Notes: a model not told the origin generated them from the letters alone. Counted from the stretch's first letter, positions 12,022 to 22,366 are shown. The stretch is DNA of 64,000 bases from Drosophila persimilis (GCF_003286085.1 NW_020825317.1:1488001-1552000), one strand, 5' to 3'. Translations and numbers: made by a program.

Positions 12022-12602
12022 TTATAAACGATCTTTTAAACCAAATGCGAATACAAATTTATGGTGCTTAACCTTGGCTAAGTTCTTTGTGAGGACATCT
12101 GCTATCATCTCATCGGTTGGCAGATACGCAATGTTGACTTCACCTCTCTTGAGAACCTCTCGAATGTGATGTATCTTGACGTCGATGTGCTTTGAACGTG
12201 CATGAAACATGGGGTTTCTAGCAAGATGCTGTGCTCCAATGTTGTCGCCGTACATCTGAATAGCTGACTCCTTGGACATCAGCTTCAAGTCAATCAGTAG
12301 GCTGCGAAAGTATATCGCCTCTTTTGCTGCAGATGATAAGGCTATGTACTCTGCCTCCGTGGAACTGAGGGCAACCGTCGATTGCTTTCTTGACTCCCAA
12401 GAAATCGCTCCTCCTGCCAACATGCATACATAGCCAGTGAATGACTTTCGGTTCGTCATATCACTTGCCCAATCTGCATCAACAAAACACTCAATTGCCT
12501 TTCCTTGCTTTGTGTAGCATATCTCCCAGTCGATAGTTTTTGCCAAATATCGAAGGATGTGCTTGGCTGCCGCTTCATGCTCGGAATGAGGATCCTTGTT
12601 AC
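12022..12602 (-). pseudogene. copia pol, C-terminal RNase H part (3' piece)
   Basis: Encodes the copia-type RNase H: 'CFVDADWASD' (first acidic residues), 'QSTVALSSTEAEYIALS' and 'DNIGAQHLARNP', which degrade the RNA strand during reverse transcription. The frame is open from the insertion point at 12602 to the stop at 12022, ending '...FVFAFGLKDRL'. It continues the frame that breaks off at 27373. Without the missing N-terminal part it is a fragment. Confidence 0.9.
12599..12602. repeat. target site duplication TTAC, left copy
   Basis: TTAC immediately precedes the TGTGAAG start of the 5' LTR, and the matching TTAC is at 27373-27376 after the ...TTACA end of the 3' LTR. With one copy removed, the copia RNase H frame reads straight through. 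Confidence 0.85.
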
Positions 12603-13995
12603 TGTGAAGACATAAGCCTCCACAACACTGACCACGATACCATCCCCTGAAGGGACCGCCCCGACGGCTTGTTATCTAATTTCATTATTACTAAGAGAAC
12701 CGACACGAAAGAGAGACACACACTACGGCCACGCAGCGAAAAGAGAACGCAACGAAGAGAACGGCTATACACACACGAAAGAGAGACGCACACGACGGCC
12801 ACGCAGCGAAAAGAGAACGCAAAGAAGAGAACGGCTATACACAGATGAAAGAGAGCGAAGCGGCAGAGAAGCCGCCGATCGGCCATGCGCCCACGCAGCC
12901 GAGGAAAGAGCCGACGGCGAAGCAGAGAATACACAGACGCAGCCGATCGCCCACGCCGCCGAGGCCGACAGCCGAAGCTGCGCAGCCACGAAGCGGCAGA
13001 GAAGCTGAAAAAGAAAAGCAGAGGCCTGGCACGGTCCAGCGCGGGCCAGGCTTAGGAGTGATCTCCGAGGGCTGAGCAAGACCGGTTGTGTGGCGGAAGC
13101 CAAAAATGTGAAAATAAGCCGCGACCGCGCCGTGTAAAAAAACCAGCTGTGACCACGCGGTGTACAAGACAAGCCGAAGTGACGAGGACCCGCCGCGGGA
13201 TACCAGGACCCCAAAGGAGGGAAACAAGGGTGAGCCACCTCACGTATGTGAGCTCTGGGGGGGAACAGATCGGTGCAGTAGGCAGGTATAGACAGAACAT
13301 TCCCGCAGTTGTTTTACATATCCATGCCCACATGTTGTTTAATATAAGTTTTTTTGGCGTTTATTTCCCCGCTGCAGGCGCGGGAGTTTAAGTAGGGAAA
13401 TGATCCGAAAACAATAAAGACACCAACCTCAACCCACCTGTTTCAGAACATTCGCCCGTAGGAGTCACTCACTCCCCCCTCCCCCTCTCTTCCCTTTTCC
13501 CGGGAGGCCCAGCGAAGTGGATGTGAGTCGTGGATCATGCGGCATTCACCAAGCTGGGTTTTTCCTCTCCTGTACCTTTTCCCCCTGGGGACCCGGCGAT
13601 GCTGGATGTGAGTCGTGGATTCACGCGGCATTTGCAAAGCTGGGTTCCCTCTCCTACACCCTCGCCCTGGGGACCTGGCGACGCAGATGTGAGTCGTGGA
13701 TCATGCGGCATCTGCTAAGCTGGGCTCCCCTCTCCCATACCCTTCCGATCCCTGATCCAAACCTCTTCTCCCGCCACACCTGACCCCCAACACACGTCTC
13801 TGCAGCTCCCAAACACGGCTTCACCCACGCCTCGTGGCCGGGCCAGGCCCGACCGTCCCACGATCCACCCCACGGGCGCGCTTTCGCCACGAGCGGCTCT
13901 CCCCTTAGGTCCTCACACAACAAATTTTGCTGTGGGGAAGGACCGGGCCCTGGACAGACTGAGAAGCTGTACCTCGGCCTGAGAACTTCCTTACA
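12603..13995 (+). repeat. 5' LTR (1393 bp) of the repeat-array element
   Basis: Starts TGTGAAGACA and ends CTTCCTTACA (TG...CA). It contains a tandem pair of about 76-bp units near the start (about 12697-12845), an AATAAA at 13413-13418 with T/C-rich sequence after it, and three diverged copies of an ~80-bp 'gatgtgagtcgtgg' unit (about 13517-13735). It differs from the 3' LTR at seven or more sites, for example A versus G at 12610. Confidence 0.95.
13413..13418 (+). terminator. AATAAA in the 5' LTR (R-region polyadenylation signal candidate)
   Basis: The only canonical AATAAA in the LTR, lying in its middle. The matching copy in the 3' LTR (26790-26795) would end the element's transcripts. 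Confidence 0.5.
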
Positions 13996-13997
13996 GA

Positions 13998-14015
13998 TGG
14001 CGCCCGAGCAGGGAC
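13998..14015 (+). other. primer binding site, tRNA-Lys type
   Basis: TGGCGCCCGAGCAGGGAC lies two bases after the 5' LTR. It matches the complement of the tRNA-Lys 3' end used by Osvaldo-type elements and lentiviruses, except for one A-to-G difference at the eleventh base. Position directly after the LTR fixes the LTR edge. Confidence 0.9.
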
Positions 14016-15167
14016 CCACGAGGGGAGAGTCGGTGAGCATAGGGAACAAGTGAAAAAGTGAAAAGGGAACCAAGCAGCAGCCCACAATTAAAAGGCAAGA
14101 CCCACAAAAGCAAAACAGCAAACGATGCTTAGGACCCACGGATCAGGAAAAGCAGCAGGAGAAAGGAAAGGAAAACTTCAAATCAGTGATTAGCAGCCCC
14201 AAAATCAGAGTCCCGGCGAATAGCCAGCACCAATCTTTGATCCCTCGACTTATGTACAGCTGAGGCTGGTTTCTCTAATACCCCCCTAGCAACAGCCGCC
14301 GGCACGTGTCCCAGACGCGCCGGCGAAAACCACGCGGAAAACCACGCAGCCAGCCACCTACGAGGCAGAAAGAGACGGGGAGAGACGCGAAAAACCACGC
14401 GGCCAGCCACCTACGCGACAGAAGGAGACGGGGAGAGACGCCGAAGACACAGCACCGCGTGCCGGGAGAAAATGGCCGCGGACGGCGCCTAAAACTTTGG
14501 CACGCGACGGCGACAAAGCGGCACCAGCGACAGAGTAGCCAAGCAGCAGCAGCGGCAGAGCAGAGAAGCAGCAACGACAGAGCAACGAGGCAGCGGCAGA
14601 GCAGAGAAGCAGCAGCGACAGAGCAGCGAGGCAGCGGAAGAGCAGAGAAGCAGCAGCGACAGAGCAGCGAGGCAGCGGCAGAGCGGAAGAGCAGCAGCGA
14701 CAGAGCAGCGAGGCAGTGACAGAGCAGCGAGAGAGTGACCGAGCAGCCAAGCAGCGAAGCAGCGGTAGAACAACGGAGCAGCGAGGGACAGCCGGCGAAC
14801 GCAGAGGAGCAGCTACATGGCAGAGGAGCCCTCGGCCACAAAGCCATGGCCGCGGCCAATATAAGGCGGAGCAGGAACACCGGTCGGGGCAGTTGTTACC
14901 GGGCAGTCACACAGTTGTTACCGGGCAGTCACACAGTTACCACCGAGCAGTCAGACAGAACCTTTCCCTGTACCGCGCCACGTATCCTTCGACAGGATCA
15001 TCCAACCCAGTGCTGTGTATCCTAGTACAGGATCACCGATCTAGTACCGTGCCGCGTGTCCTTCGAACAGGATCCCTCACCCCAGTGCCGTGTATCCTAG
15101 TACAGGAGCCCCAGACCGTGCTGATAAGGACTCGCACCGGTGCCACGATTAGTTTACCAGGATCAGG
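14016..15167 (+). other. long 5' leader with CAG-rich repeats
   Basis: About 1.15 kb separates the primer site from the gag start. It contains a donor-like 'cggtgagcat' at 14031-14040, an irregular GCAGCGACAGAGCAGCGAGG-like tract (about 14530-14790) and repeats of 'gtgtatcctagtacagga' type (about 14980-15110). Frames here are repeat artefacts and none has a convincing start and domain. The leader may hold the packaging signal. Confidence 0.5.
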
Positions 15168-16556
15168 ATGAACATCCGCTGGATAGCGTCCCGCAGGAAG
15201 GACGAGCTGCAGAGCCTAGCTAAGGAGTTTGGACTAGGAGAAACTGGGACTGTAGAGGACCTACGGAGCCGGATCACCGCATTCATCGCACGCCCAGGGC
15301 ACCCCGAAGACGTGCAAGCAAGGCTGGACGAATTGGCCACGCACTTTGGGAACATACCGAGCCCCAGGGACCACCGGAGTCCAGCCACGTCACCCGGGCC
15401 AGAGAGCCGGACGAAGATGGAAGACAGCAAGGACGGACCAAAACTGCGATTAATCGTACCCGAGCTGCCCAGCACGAGCCAAGGATCCACCCACGGATAC
15501 CGCGAGTCAGCAACCGAGACGCCGGCCGCTCAGGACGAGCAACCACAACGAGATGCACAAGGACCACTCCAAGGAATCAGACCAGAGGCGGCCAGCAAGA
15601 ACCACGAGCCAGGACCCACTACCACTGGACCCCTGGCCATGCCTAGCCACCAGACAACCACGGAAGGAGAACAGCCACGTCTTCCTCAGGGACATCGGGT
15701 CTCACGCCCCGGAGGGGGTGAGATTTCATACTCATTACTGGCGGACAAACTCCGGAAATGGGGATTTACTTTCGACGGCCACGCGGACCCACTAGCGTTC
15801 ATCGAACGGCTCGAGGAGCGAGTGGCGCGAGCCATCTCCGGTCTCCTTACAGGTAAGGCCGAAGGATGGTTCCGAACTTTTCAGATGCAGGGATAGAAAT
15901 GGACAGACTTTCGGAAAGAATTCCTAGAATTCTTCCTGCCCCCCAGATACTTCCAGCGGCTGGAAGACACCATACGAAGTCGGGAACAGAAGCCCAAGGA
16001 ATCCTTCCGGGATTACCTTATCGAGTTGCGTCTGATGATGCAGCGAGCCCAGTATACTCGGGAACAGGAACTCGAGCGGATCTACGAAAATCTCCGTCCG
16101 GAGTATCAAATGTACACGCGCAGACAAGATTTCCGATCACTCACAGAATTGACCCAGCTCGTCTCGGCCTACGAAACCGCGCGGGACCGAGACGCACTCC
16201 GTAGCATCGGGACCACGCAGAACCATCGAGCCGCCTATATCGGCAATGGAACCAACCCACAACGAGGCAACACACACGAGACACCCGGGAAAACCGAGAT
16301 CGCCAACCGAGGAATCGGCCAGGAGCAAGAGCAGGCGATCGATGTACAACGAGCCTGCCGGAACTGCGGGGAAAACGGCCATTTCAGTGGTGCGTGCACA
16401 AACCGACAGAAGCTGTTCTGTTGGGAATGTGGCCACCGAGGGGTCCGGACCATCAACTGCTGCCGGAAACCCGCGTCGGGAAACGGGTCGGGTCTCCGCC
16501 CAACTGGGACATGGACGGAGGCGCGCACCCAGGAACAGGAGAAACCCACCCATTAA
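15168..16556 (+). pseudogene. gag polyprotein of the repeat-array element, with one in-frame TAG
   Basis: Gag builds the particle and binds RNA. One frame runs from ATG 15168 to TAA 16554-16556 (462 sense codons), broken only by TAG at 15894-15896. Residues 1-45 ('RRKDELQSLAKEFGLGETG' ...) resemble a SAP-like helix pair. A retrotransposon-gag capsid stretch spans the stop ('GKAEGWFRTFQ' before it and 'FFLPPRYFQRLEDTIRSREQ' after it, then 'KESFRDYLIELRLMMQRA'). Two zinc knuckles follow: CRNCGENGHFSGAC (C-X2-C-X4-H-X4-C) and CWECGHRGVRTINC. The TAG falls inside the capsid domain, so it is more likely a point mutation than programmed readthrough. There is a strong splice donor look-alike, 'acaggtaagg', at 15849-15858. 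Confidence 0.85.
16478..16484 (+). promoter_or_regulatory. -1 ribosomal frameshift heptamer GGGAAAC
   Basis: The heptamer is in the correct phase with gag (G GGA AAC with gag codons GGA, AAC). It lies 72 bp before the gag stop and inside the zone where the protease frame (-1) is already open. G GGA AAC is the gag-pro slip site known from some retroviruses. A short stem (CTCCG/CGGAG, about 16493-16525) lies a few bases downstream. A slip here would continue directly into the protease frame. Confidence 0.65.
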
Positions 16557-17497
16557 GCATGACCGGAGGAAGGATCGCTGCCCTGGTGGACATCAATGGG
16601 AGAGCATTTGCGGCCACCCTCGACACTGGCGCCACACGATCCTTCATCAGTGAGCGGCTGGCGAAGGAGATAGGGACGACCGAGAGCAGGCGAGAGGTGA
16701 GGACCAGGATCCGCCTGGCAGATGGAACCAGGAAGGAGATCAACCAAGCGATAGCAGTCACAGTGCGCCTGGATCAGCAAGAAACACAGGTATCTCTTCT
16801 TATACTCCCCACGGTATTAGACGACTTCATCTTGGGACTCGACTTCCTCTGTGGCATCCGCGCAAGGATCCACTGCGGACGGGCATATCTACAGCTGAAG
16901 ATGCAGCAGAAACCCGCCGGGACGATACCATCATGCACCGCCCAGCCACGCCCACGGTCTGTCACGTTTGCGGACTCCACTGCCATCCGAGACCAGCCGC
17001 AGACCAACACCCCACAGCCAACCACGAACCATCCAACCGCAGCGACAACAAAGCCCTACCAGACAAGATCAAGCAACAACCGCAGGACTACGCCACCACA
17101 ACAGGACACGAAGAAAGCTACGACGGAACAAACTGCGACACCGATCGAACCAACCATGGCCAGTTCCCCAGCACGAACCCCGACACCAACAGGACAACGC
17201 AACAAAACAAGGACTTGGGCAGAGACAGCTCCGGCCCCACTGGATCAATCCAGGGCCAGCTCGTCGAACCAGGAGTCACCAACAGGACACAGCAGGAAGC
17301 AAGGGACTTGGGCAGAGACAGCTCCGGCTCCACTGGATCAATCCAGGGCCAGCTCGTCGAACCAGGAGTCACCAACAGGACACAGCAGGAACCAAAGGAC
17401 TTTGGCAGAGACAGCTCCGGCTCCGCTGGATCAATCCAGGGCCAGCTCGTCGAACCAGGAGTCACCAACAGGACACAGCAGGAAACAGAGGACTTAG
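16481..17497 (+). CDS. protease domain in the -1 frame, running into the 93-bp array
   Basis: An aspartic protease that would mature Gag. After the slip site the -1 frame gives a short linker, then 'ALVDINGRAFAATLDTGATR' (catalytic DTG at about 16624-16632), a flap-region 'RLADGTRKEINQ', and the second-loop 'FILGLDFL' (about 16828-16851), which together make a complete retropepsin-like fold of about 110 residues. A Pro/Thr/Gln-rich linker follows, then the first three array units. A TAG inside a variant unit ends the frame at 17495-17497. The duplicated region at 22367 lacks the protease. The downstream enzymes that should follow are missing. Confidence 0.8.
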   Translation, partial: KRVGSPPNWDMDGGAHPGTGETHPLSMTGGRIAALVDINGRAFAATLDTGATRSFISERLAKEIGTTESRREVRTRIRLADGTRKEINQAIAVTVRLDQQETQVSLLILPTVLDDFILGLDFLCGIRARIHCGRAYLQLKMQQKPAGTIPSCTAQPRPRSVTFADSTAIRDQPQTNTPQPTTNHPTAATTKPYQTRSSNNRRTTPPQQDTKKATTEQTATPIEPTMASSPARTPTPTGQRNKTRTWAETAPAPLDQSRASSSNQESPTGHSRKQGTWAETAPAPLDQSRASSSNQESPTGHSRNQRTLAETAPAPLDQSRASSSNQESPTGHSRKQRT

Positions 17498-20400
17498 GCA
17501 GAGACAGCTCCGGCTCCACTGGATCAATCCAGGGCCAGCTCGTCGAACCAGGAGTCACCAACAGGACACAGCAGGAAGCAAGGGACTTGGGCAGAGACAG
17601 CTCCGGCTCCACTGGATCAATCCAGGGCCAGCTCGTCGAACCAGGAGTCACCAACAGGACACAGCAGGAAACAGAGGACCTTGGCAGAGACAGCTCCGGC
17701 TCCACTGGATCAATCCAGGGCCAGCTCGTCGAACCAGGGGTCACCAACAGGACACAGCAGGAAACAAAGGACTTGGGCAGAGACAGCTCCGGCTCCACTG
17801 GATCAATCCAGGGCCAGCTCATCGAACCAGGAGTCACCAACAGGACACAGCAGGAACCAGAGGACCTTGGCAGAGACAGCTCCGGCTCCACTGGATCAAT
17901 CCAGGGCCAGCTCGTCGAACCAGGGGTCACCAACAGGACACAGCAGGAAACAAAGGACTTGGGCAGAGACAGCTCCGGCTCCACTGGATCAATCCAGGGC
18001 CAGCTCATCGAACCAGGAGTCACCAACAGGACACAGCAGGAAGCAAGGGACTTGGACAGAGACAGCTCCGGCTCCACTGGATCAATCCAGGGCCAGCTCG
18101 TCGAACCAGGAGTAACCAACAGGACACAGCAGGAAGCAAGGGACTTGGGCAGAGACAGCTCCGGCTCCACTGGATCAATCCAGGGCCAGCTCGTCGAACC
18201 AGGAGTCACCAACAGGACACAGCAGGAAGCAGAGGACCTTGGCAGAGACAGCTCCGGCTCCACTGGATCAATCCAGGGCCAGCTCGTCGAACCAGGGGTC
18301 ACCAACAGGACACAGCAGGAAACAAAGGACTTGGGCAGAGACAGCTCCGGCTCCACTGGATCAATCCAGGGCCAGCTCATCGAACCAGGAGTCACCAACA
18401 GGACACAGCAGGAAGCAAGGGACTTGGACAGAGACAGCTCCGGCTCCACTGGATCAATCCAGGGCCAGCTCGTCGAACCAGGAGTAACCAACAGGACACA
18501 GCAGGAAGCAAGGGACTTGGGCAGAGACAGCTCCGGCTCCACTGGATCAATCCAGGGCCAGCTCGTCGAACCAGGAGTCACCAACAGGACACAGCAGGAA
18601 ACAGAGGACCTTGGCAGAGACAGCTCCGGCTCCACTGGATCAATCCAGGGCCAGCTCGTCGAATCAGGAGTCACCAACAGGACACAGCAGGAACCAAAGG
18701 ACTTTGGCAGAGACAGCTCCGGCTCCACTGGATCAATCCAGGGCCAGCTCGTCGAACCAGGGGTCACCAACAGGACACAGCAGGAAACAAAGGACCTTGG
18801 CAGAGACAGCTCCGGCTCCACTAGATCAAGCCAGGGCCAGCTCGTCGAACCAGGAGTCACCAACAGGGCACAGCAGGAAGCAAAGGACTTGGGCAGAGAC
18901 AGCTCCGGCTCCGCTGGATCAATCCAGGGCCAGCTCGTCGAACCAGGAGTCACCAACAGGACACAGCAGGAAACAGAGGACTTAGGCAGAGACAGCTCCG
19001 GCTCCACTGGATCAATCCAGGGCCAGCTCGTCGAACCAGGAGTAACCAACAGGACACAGCAGGAAGCAAGGGACTTGGGCAGAGACAGCTCCGGCTCCAC
19101 TGGATCAATCCAGGGCCAGCTCGTCGAACCAGGAGTCACCAACAGGACACAGCAGGAAACAGAGGACCTTGGCAGAGACAGCTCCGGCTATACTGGATCA
19201 ATCCAGGGCCAGCTCGTCGAACCAGGGGTCACCAACAGGACACAGCAGGAAACAAAGGACTTGGGCAGAGACAGCTCCGGCTCCACTGGATCAATCCAGG
19301 GCCAGCTCATCGAACCAGGAGTCACCAACAGGACACAGCAGGAAGCAAGGGACTTGGACAGAGACAGCTCCGGCTCCACTGGATCAATCCAGGGCCAGCT
19401 CGTCGAACCAGGAGTAACCAACAGGACACAGCAGGAAGCAAGGGACTTGGGCAGAGACAGCTCCGGCTCCACTGGATCAATCCAGGGCCAGCTCGTCGAA
19501 CCAGGAGTCACCAACAGGACACAGCAGGAAACAGAGGACCTTGGCAGAGACAGCTCCGGCTCCACTGGATCAATCCAGGGCCAGCTCGTCGAACCAGGGG
19601 TCACCAAGAGAACACAGCAGGAAACAAAGGACTTGGGCAGAGACAGCGCCGGCTCCACTGGATCAATCCAGGGCCAGCTCGTCGAACCAGGAGTCACCAA
19701 CAGGACACAGCAGGAAGCAGAGGACCTTGGCAGAGACAGCTCCGGCTCCACTGGATCAATCCAGGGCCAGCTCGTCGAACCAGGGGTCACCAACAGGACA
19801 CAGCAGGAAACAAAGGACTTGGGCAGAGACAGCTCCGGCTCCACTGGATCAATCCAGGGCCAGCTCATCGAACCAGGAGTCACCAACAGGACACAGCAGG
19901 AAGCAAGGGACTTGGACAGAGACAGCTCCGGCTCCACTGGATCAATCCAGGGCCAGCTCGTCGAACCAGGAGTAACCAACAGGACACAGCAGGAAGCAAG
20001 GGACTTGGGCAGAGACAGCTCCGGCTCCACTGGATCAATCCAGGGCCAGCTCGTCGAACCAGGAGTCACCAACAGGACACAGCAGGAAACAGAGGACCTT
20101 GGCAGAGACAGCTCCGGCTCCACTGGATCAATCCAGGGCCAGCTCGTCGAACCAGGAGTCACCAACAGGACACAGCAGGAAACAGAGGACCTTGGCAGAG
20201 ACAGCTCCGGCTCCACTGGATCAAGCCAGGGCCAGCTCGTCGAACCAGGAGTCACCAACAGGGCACAGCAGGAAGCAAAGGACTTGGGCAGAGACAGCTC
20301 CGGCTCCGCTGGATCAATCCAGGGCCAGCTCGTCGAACCAGGAGTCACCAACAGGACACAGCAGGAAACAGAGGACTTTGGCAGAGACAGCTCCGGCTCC

Positions 20401-20730
20401 ACTGGATCAATCCAGGGCCAGCTCGTCGAACCAGGAGTCACCAACAGGACACAGCAGGAAGCAAGGGACTTGGGCAGAGACAGCTCCGGCTCCACTGGAT
20501 CAATACAGGGCCAGCTCGTCGAACCAGGAGTCACCAACAGGACACGGCAGAAAGCAGAAAACTTCGGCAGAGATAGCCTCGGCGCCGCTGGACCAACCCA
20601 GGGCCAGCTCATCGAACCGGGAGTCAGCAACAGGACCCAGGAATCACCAGAATACTCCAGCAAAGATAGCTGCGGCCCCGCGGGACCACTCCAGGGCCAG
20701 CTCATCGAACCGGGAGGCACCACGGAGTAA
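17212..20730 (+). repeat. array 1: 93-bp tandem repeat, 36 near-identical units plus 2 diverged
   Basis: Units start at 17212 and recur every 93 bp to 20467, then two diverged units start at 20560 and 20653. In one frame (open from 16933 to TAA 20728-20730) each unit reads [18 protein letters not shown] + [13 protein letters not shown], with variation in the last three residues (EAR, ETE, ETK, EPK, EAE, EPE, EAK) and in LV/LI, DLG/DLD/DFG and ST/SA. The order of variants repeats (ETK-LI, EAR-DLD, EAR-DLG, then ETE or EAE) at spacings of four and six units, so units were copied in blocks. The frame continuous with protease is instead cut by TAG and TAA in variant units. Because 93 is divisible by three, several frames and one antisense frame stay open. 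Which is translated is unresolved. Confidence 0.95.
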
Positions 20731-21127
20731 CCCAGCACGACAGACATCACGCCAGCCACGAACCCCGACACCACAGGACGAGATCAGAGAGACCTCGACG
20801 ACGGACTACCAACTGGAGCCATTAGCCGACGCCGAAATAGCCCGGGAACGAAACCCGTTTCGCCCAGCCGACTCGGATGACGACGAGAACGCGATCTTGG
20901 CCGCCATTACCGCCCTGGAACTGGAGGACCTATCGCCGTGGCAGCAAGAAAATACCCAGCAGGCATCACAGACGCAGAGCCGGACCTACAACCTACGCCG
21001 ACGCGAATGGAGACCCACGATCGGGACGCTCGTGATGCTACGCCAACATCACCTGTCCAAAGCGGCGGACAACTTCGCTGCCAAACTGGCTAGCCCCGCA
21101 AGGGGAAACCGCGTCCACACTCAGTAA
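20731..21127 (+). pseudogene. integrase C-terminal remnant of pol, in the protease frame
   Basis: The frame shared with the protease reopens through the last array units (from about 20099) and runs to TAA at 21125-21127. Its end, '[20 protein letters not shown]' then '[10 protein letters not shown]', resembles the integrase tail just before the GPY/F region of Ty3/gypsy elements. It then ends without the GPY/F core. Upstream is an acidic linker ('[20 protein letters not shown]'). This shows that pol once continued here and that RT, RNase H and most of integrase were lost, with the array now in their place. Confidence 0.6.
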
Positions 21128-21250
21128 GATAGCTTAACTCCCCTTAAGGAATTAGAGTAAGAAATAGCCAGAAACTAGAAAATGCACCGATCAGGGAAAC
21201 CCAGGGCACAGGACACATCAGTAGCACAGGGCAGGTTCTAACCAAACAAG

Positions 21251-21268
21251 GTTTCTTCCCCCCACCAG
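21251..21268 (+). promoter_or_regulatory. candidate 3' splice site before the accessory frame
   Basis: A near-perfect polypyrimidine tract followed by CCACCAG lies eight bases before the ATG at 21276. Combined with donor-like 'cggtgagcat' (14031-14040) it could make a spliced subgenomic RNA. Copy 2 has the same site at 25457-25474. Confidence 0.4.
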
Positions 21269-21275
21269 ATCCGAC

Positions 21276-21765
21276 ATGGACAACCCAAGGACGAGCGACG
21301 CACAGCCTCTAGAGGCAGAGGATGGCACGGAGGGGCATCCTAGGGTTGCGTCGCCGCCCAGCTCAAGGCAACCACGACCAGCCAACCACAAGCAAGACAC
21401 CACTCTCCGACCCCGCAAGCAGAACCGGGCAACACCACGCGAGCCAACCAAAGGAGGACGGCGACCTGTCATTGGGCTTGGAAGAGGCAGAGGCGGGCGG
21501 ACTGCTCAAAGCGTTCGAGGAGATGCCCGAGCTAAACACGCTGCAGGAGGAGCAGGAATAGCCAATCGCCCCAGTCGCCTGGCGCGTAAGCACGCCTGAC
21601 CGCCGCATCCCGCAAAGCCTGCTGGAAGGCGCCAGCGCTCAGGAAAACACGGCGCGTCACGGGCGCAGCCGGATCCGCAGCCTAGAACACCACGACGGCC
21701 AACGCTTCCGCGTATGCATCAGCGGAAATTTGGTGCGCATTTCACCGCGCCCCACCCCGAAGTAG
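21276..21765 (+). pseudogene. 3' accessory reading frame of the repeat-array element (interrupted)
   Basis: A start at 21276 (MDNPRTSDAQPLEAEDGTEG ...) follows a strong-looking splice acceptor ('gtttcttccccccaccag', 21251-21268). That frame becomes Arg/Gly-rich and stops at 21599. The overlapping frame from 21322 carries a more protein-like acidic segment ('GLEEAEAGGLLKAFEEMPEL'), a TAG at 21559-21561, and then a coherent tail ('RVCISGNLVRISPRPTPK') to the stop at 21763-21765. The likeliest history is one ~160-residue protein with an indel near 21450 and a nonsense mutation. The stop overlaps the polypurine tract. No domain is recognised; it could be an env replacement or an RNA-binding accessory protein made from a spliced RNA. 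Confidence 0.4.
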
Positions 21766-21773
21766 GAAGGGAG
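21763..21773 (+). other. polypurine tract before the truncated middle LTR
   Basis: TAGGAAGGGAG directly precedes TGTGAAG, the LTR start, as required for second-strand priming. The identical tract precedes the real 3' LTR at 25969-25979. Confidence 0.8.
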
Positions 21774-22366
21774 TGTGAAGGCATAAGCCTCCACAACACT
21801 GACCACGACACCATCCCCTGAAGGGACCGCCCCGACGGCTTGTTATCTAATTTCATTATTACTAAGAGAACCGACACGAAAGAGAGACACACACTACGGC
21901 CACGCAGCGAAAAGAGAACGCAACGAAGAGAACGGCTATACACACACGAAAGAGAGACGCACACGACGGCCACGCAGCGAAAAGAGAACGCAAAGAAGAG
22001 AACGGCTATACACAGATGAAAGAGAGCGAAGCGGCAGAGAAGCCGCCGATCGGCCATACGCCCACGCAGCCGAGGAAAGAACCGACGGCGAAGCAGAGAA
22101 TACACAGACGCAGCCGATCGCCCACGCCGCCGAGGCCGACAGCCGAAGCTGCGCAGCCACGAAGCGGCAGAGAAGCTGAAAAAGAAAAGCAGAGGCCTGG
22201 CACGGTCCAGCGCGGGCCAGGCTTAGGAGTGATCTCCGAGGGCTGAGCAAGACCGGTTGTGTGGCGGAAGCCAAAAATGTGAAAATAAGCCGCGACCGCG
22301 CCGTGTAAAAAAACCAGCTGTGACCACGCGGTGTACAAGACAAGCCGAAGTGACGAGGACCCGCCG
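21774..22366 (+). repeat. truncated internal LTR copy (first 593 bp)
   Basis: Matches the first 593 bp of the 3' LTR, including variants that differ from the 5' LTR (for example gaaGgca, cgaCacc, ccatAcgcc, agaAccg), so it is a duplicate of the 3' LTR. It breaks off after 'gaggacccgccg' and joins sequence equal to 17138 onward. Only CG or CCG is shared at the joint. Confidence 0.95.

Noticed and set aside
12603-13995. Several open frames within the LTRs (both strands)
   Set aside because: They are GC-rich low-complexity frames without domains, repeated in each LTR copy, and overlap promoter and polyadenylation regions.
14275-14880. Leu/Ser/Cys-rich antisense frames in the leader
   Set aside because: They are translations of the GCAGCGACAGAG simple repeat, open only because of its composition.
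15894-15896. Programmed stop-codon readthrough in gag
   Set aside because: The stop is in the middle of the capsid domain, not at the gag-pro border, which has its own frameshift site. A point mutation is simpler.
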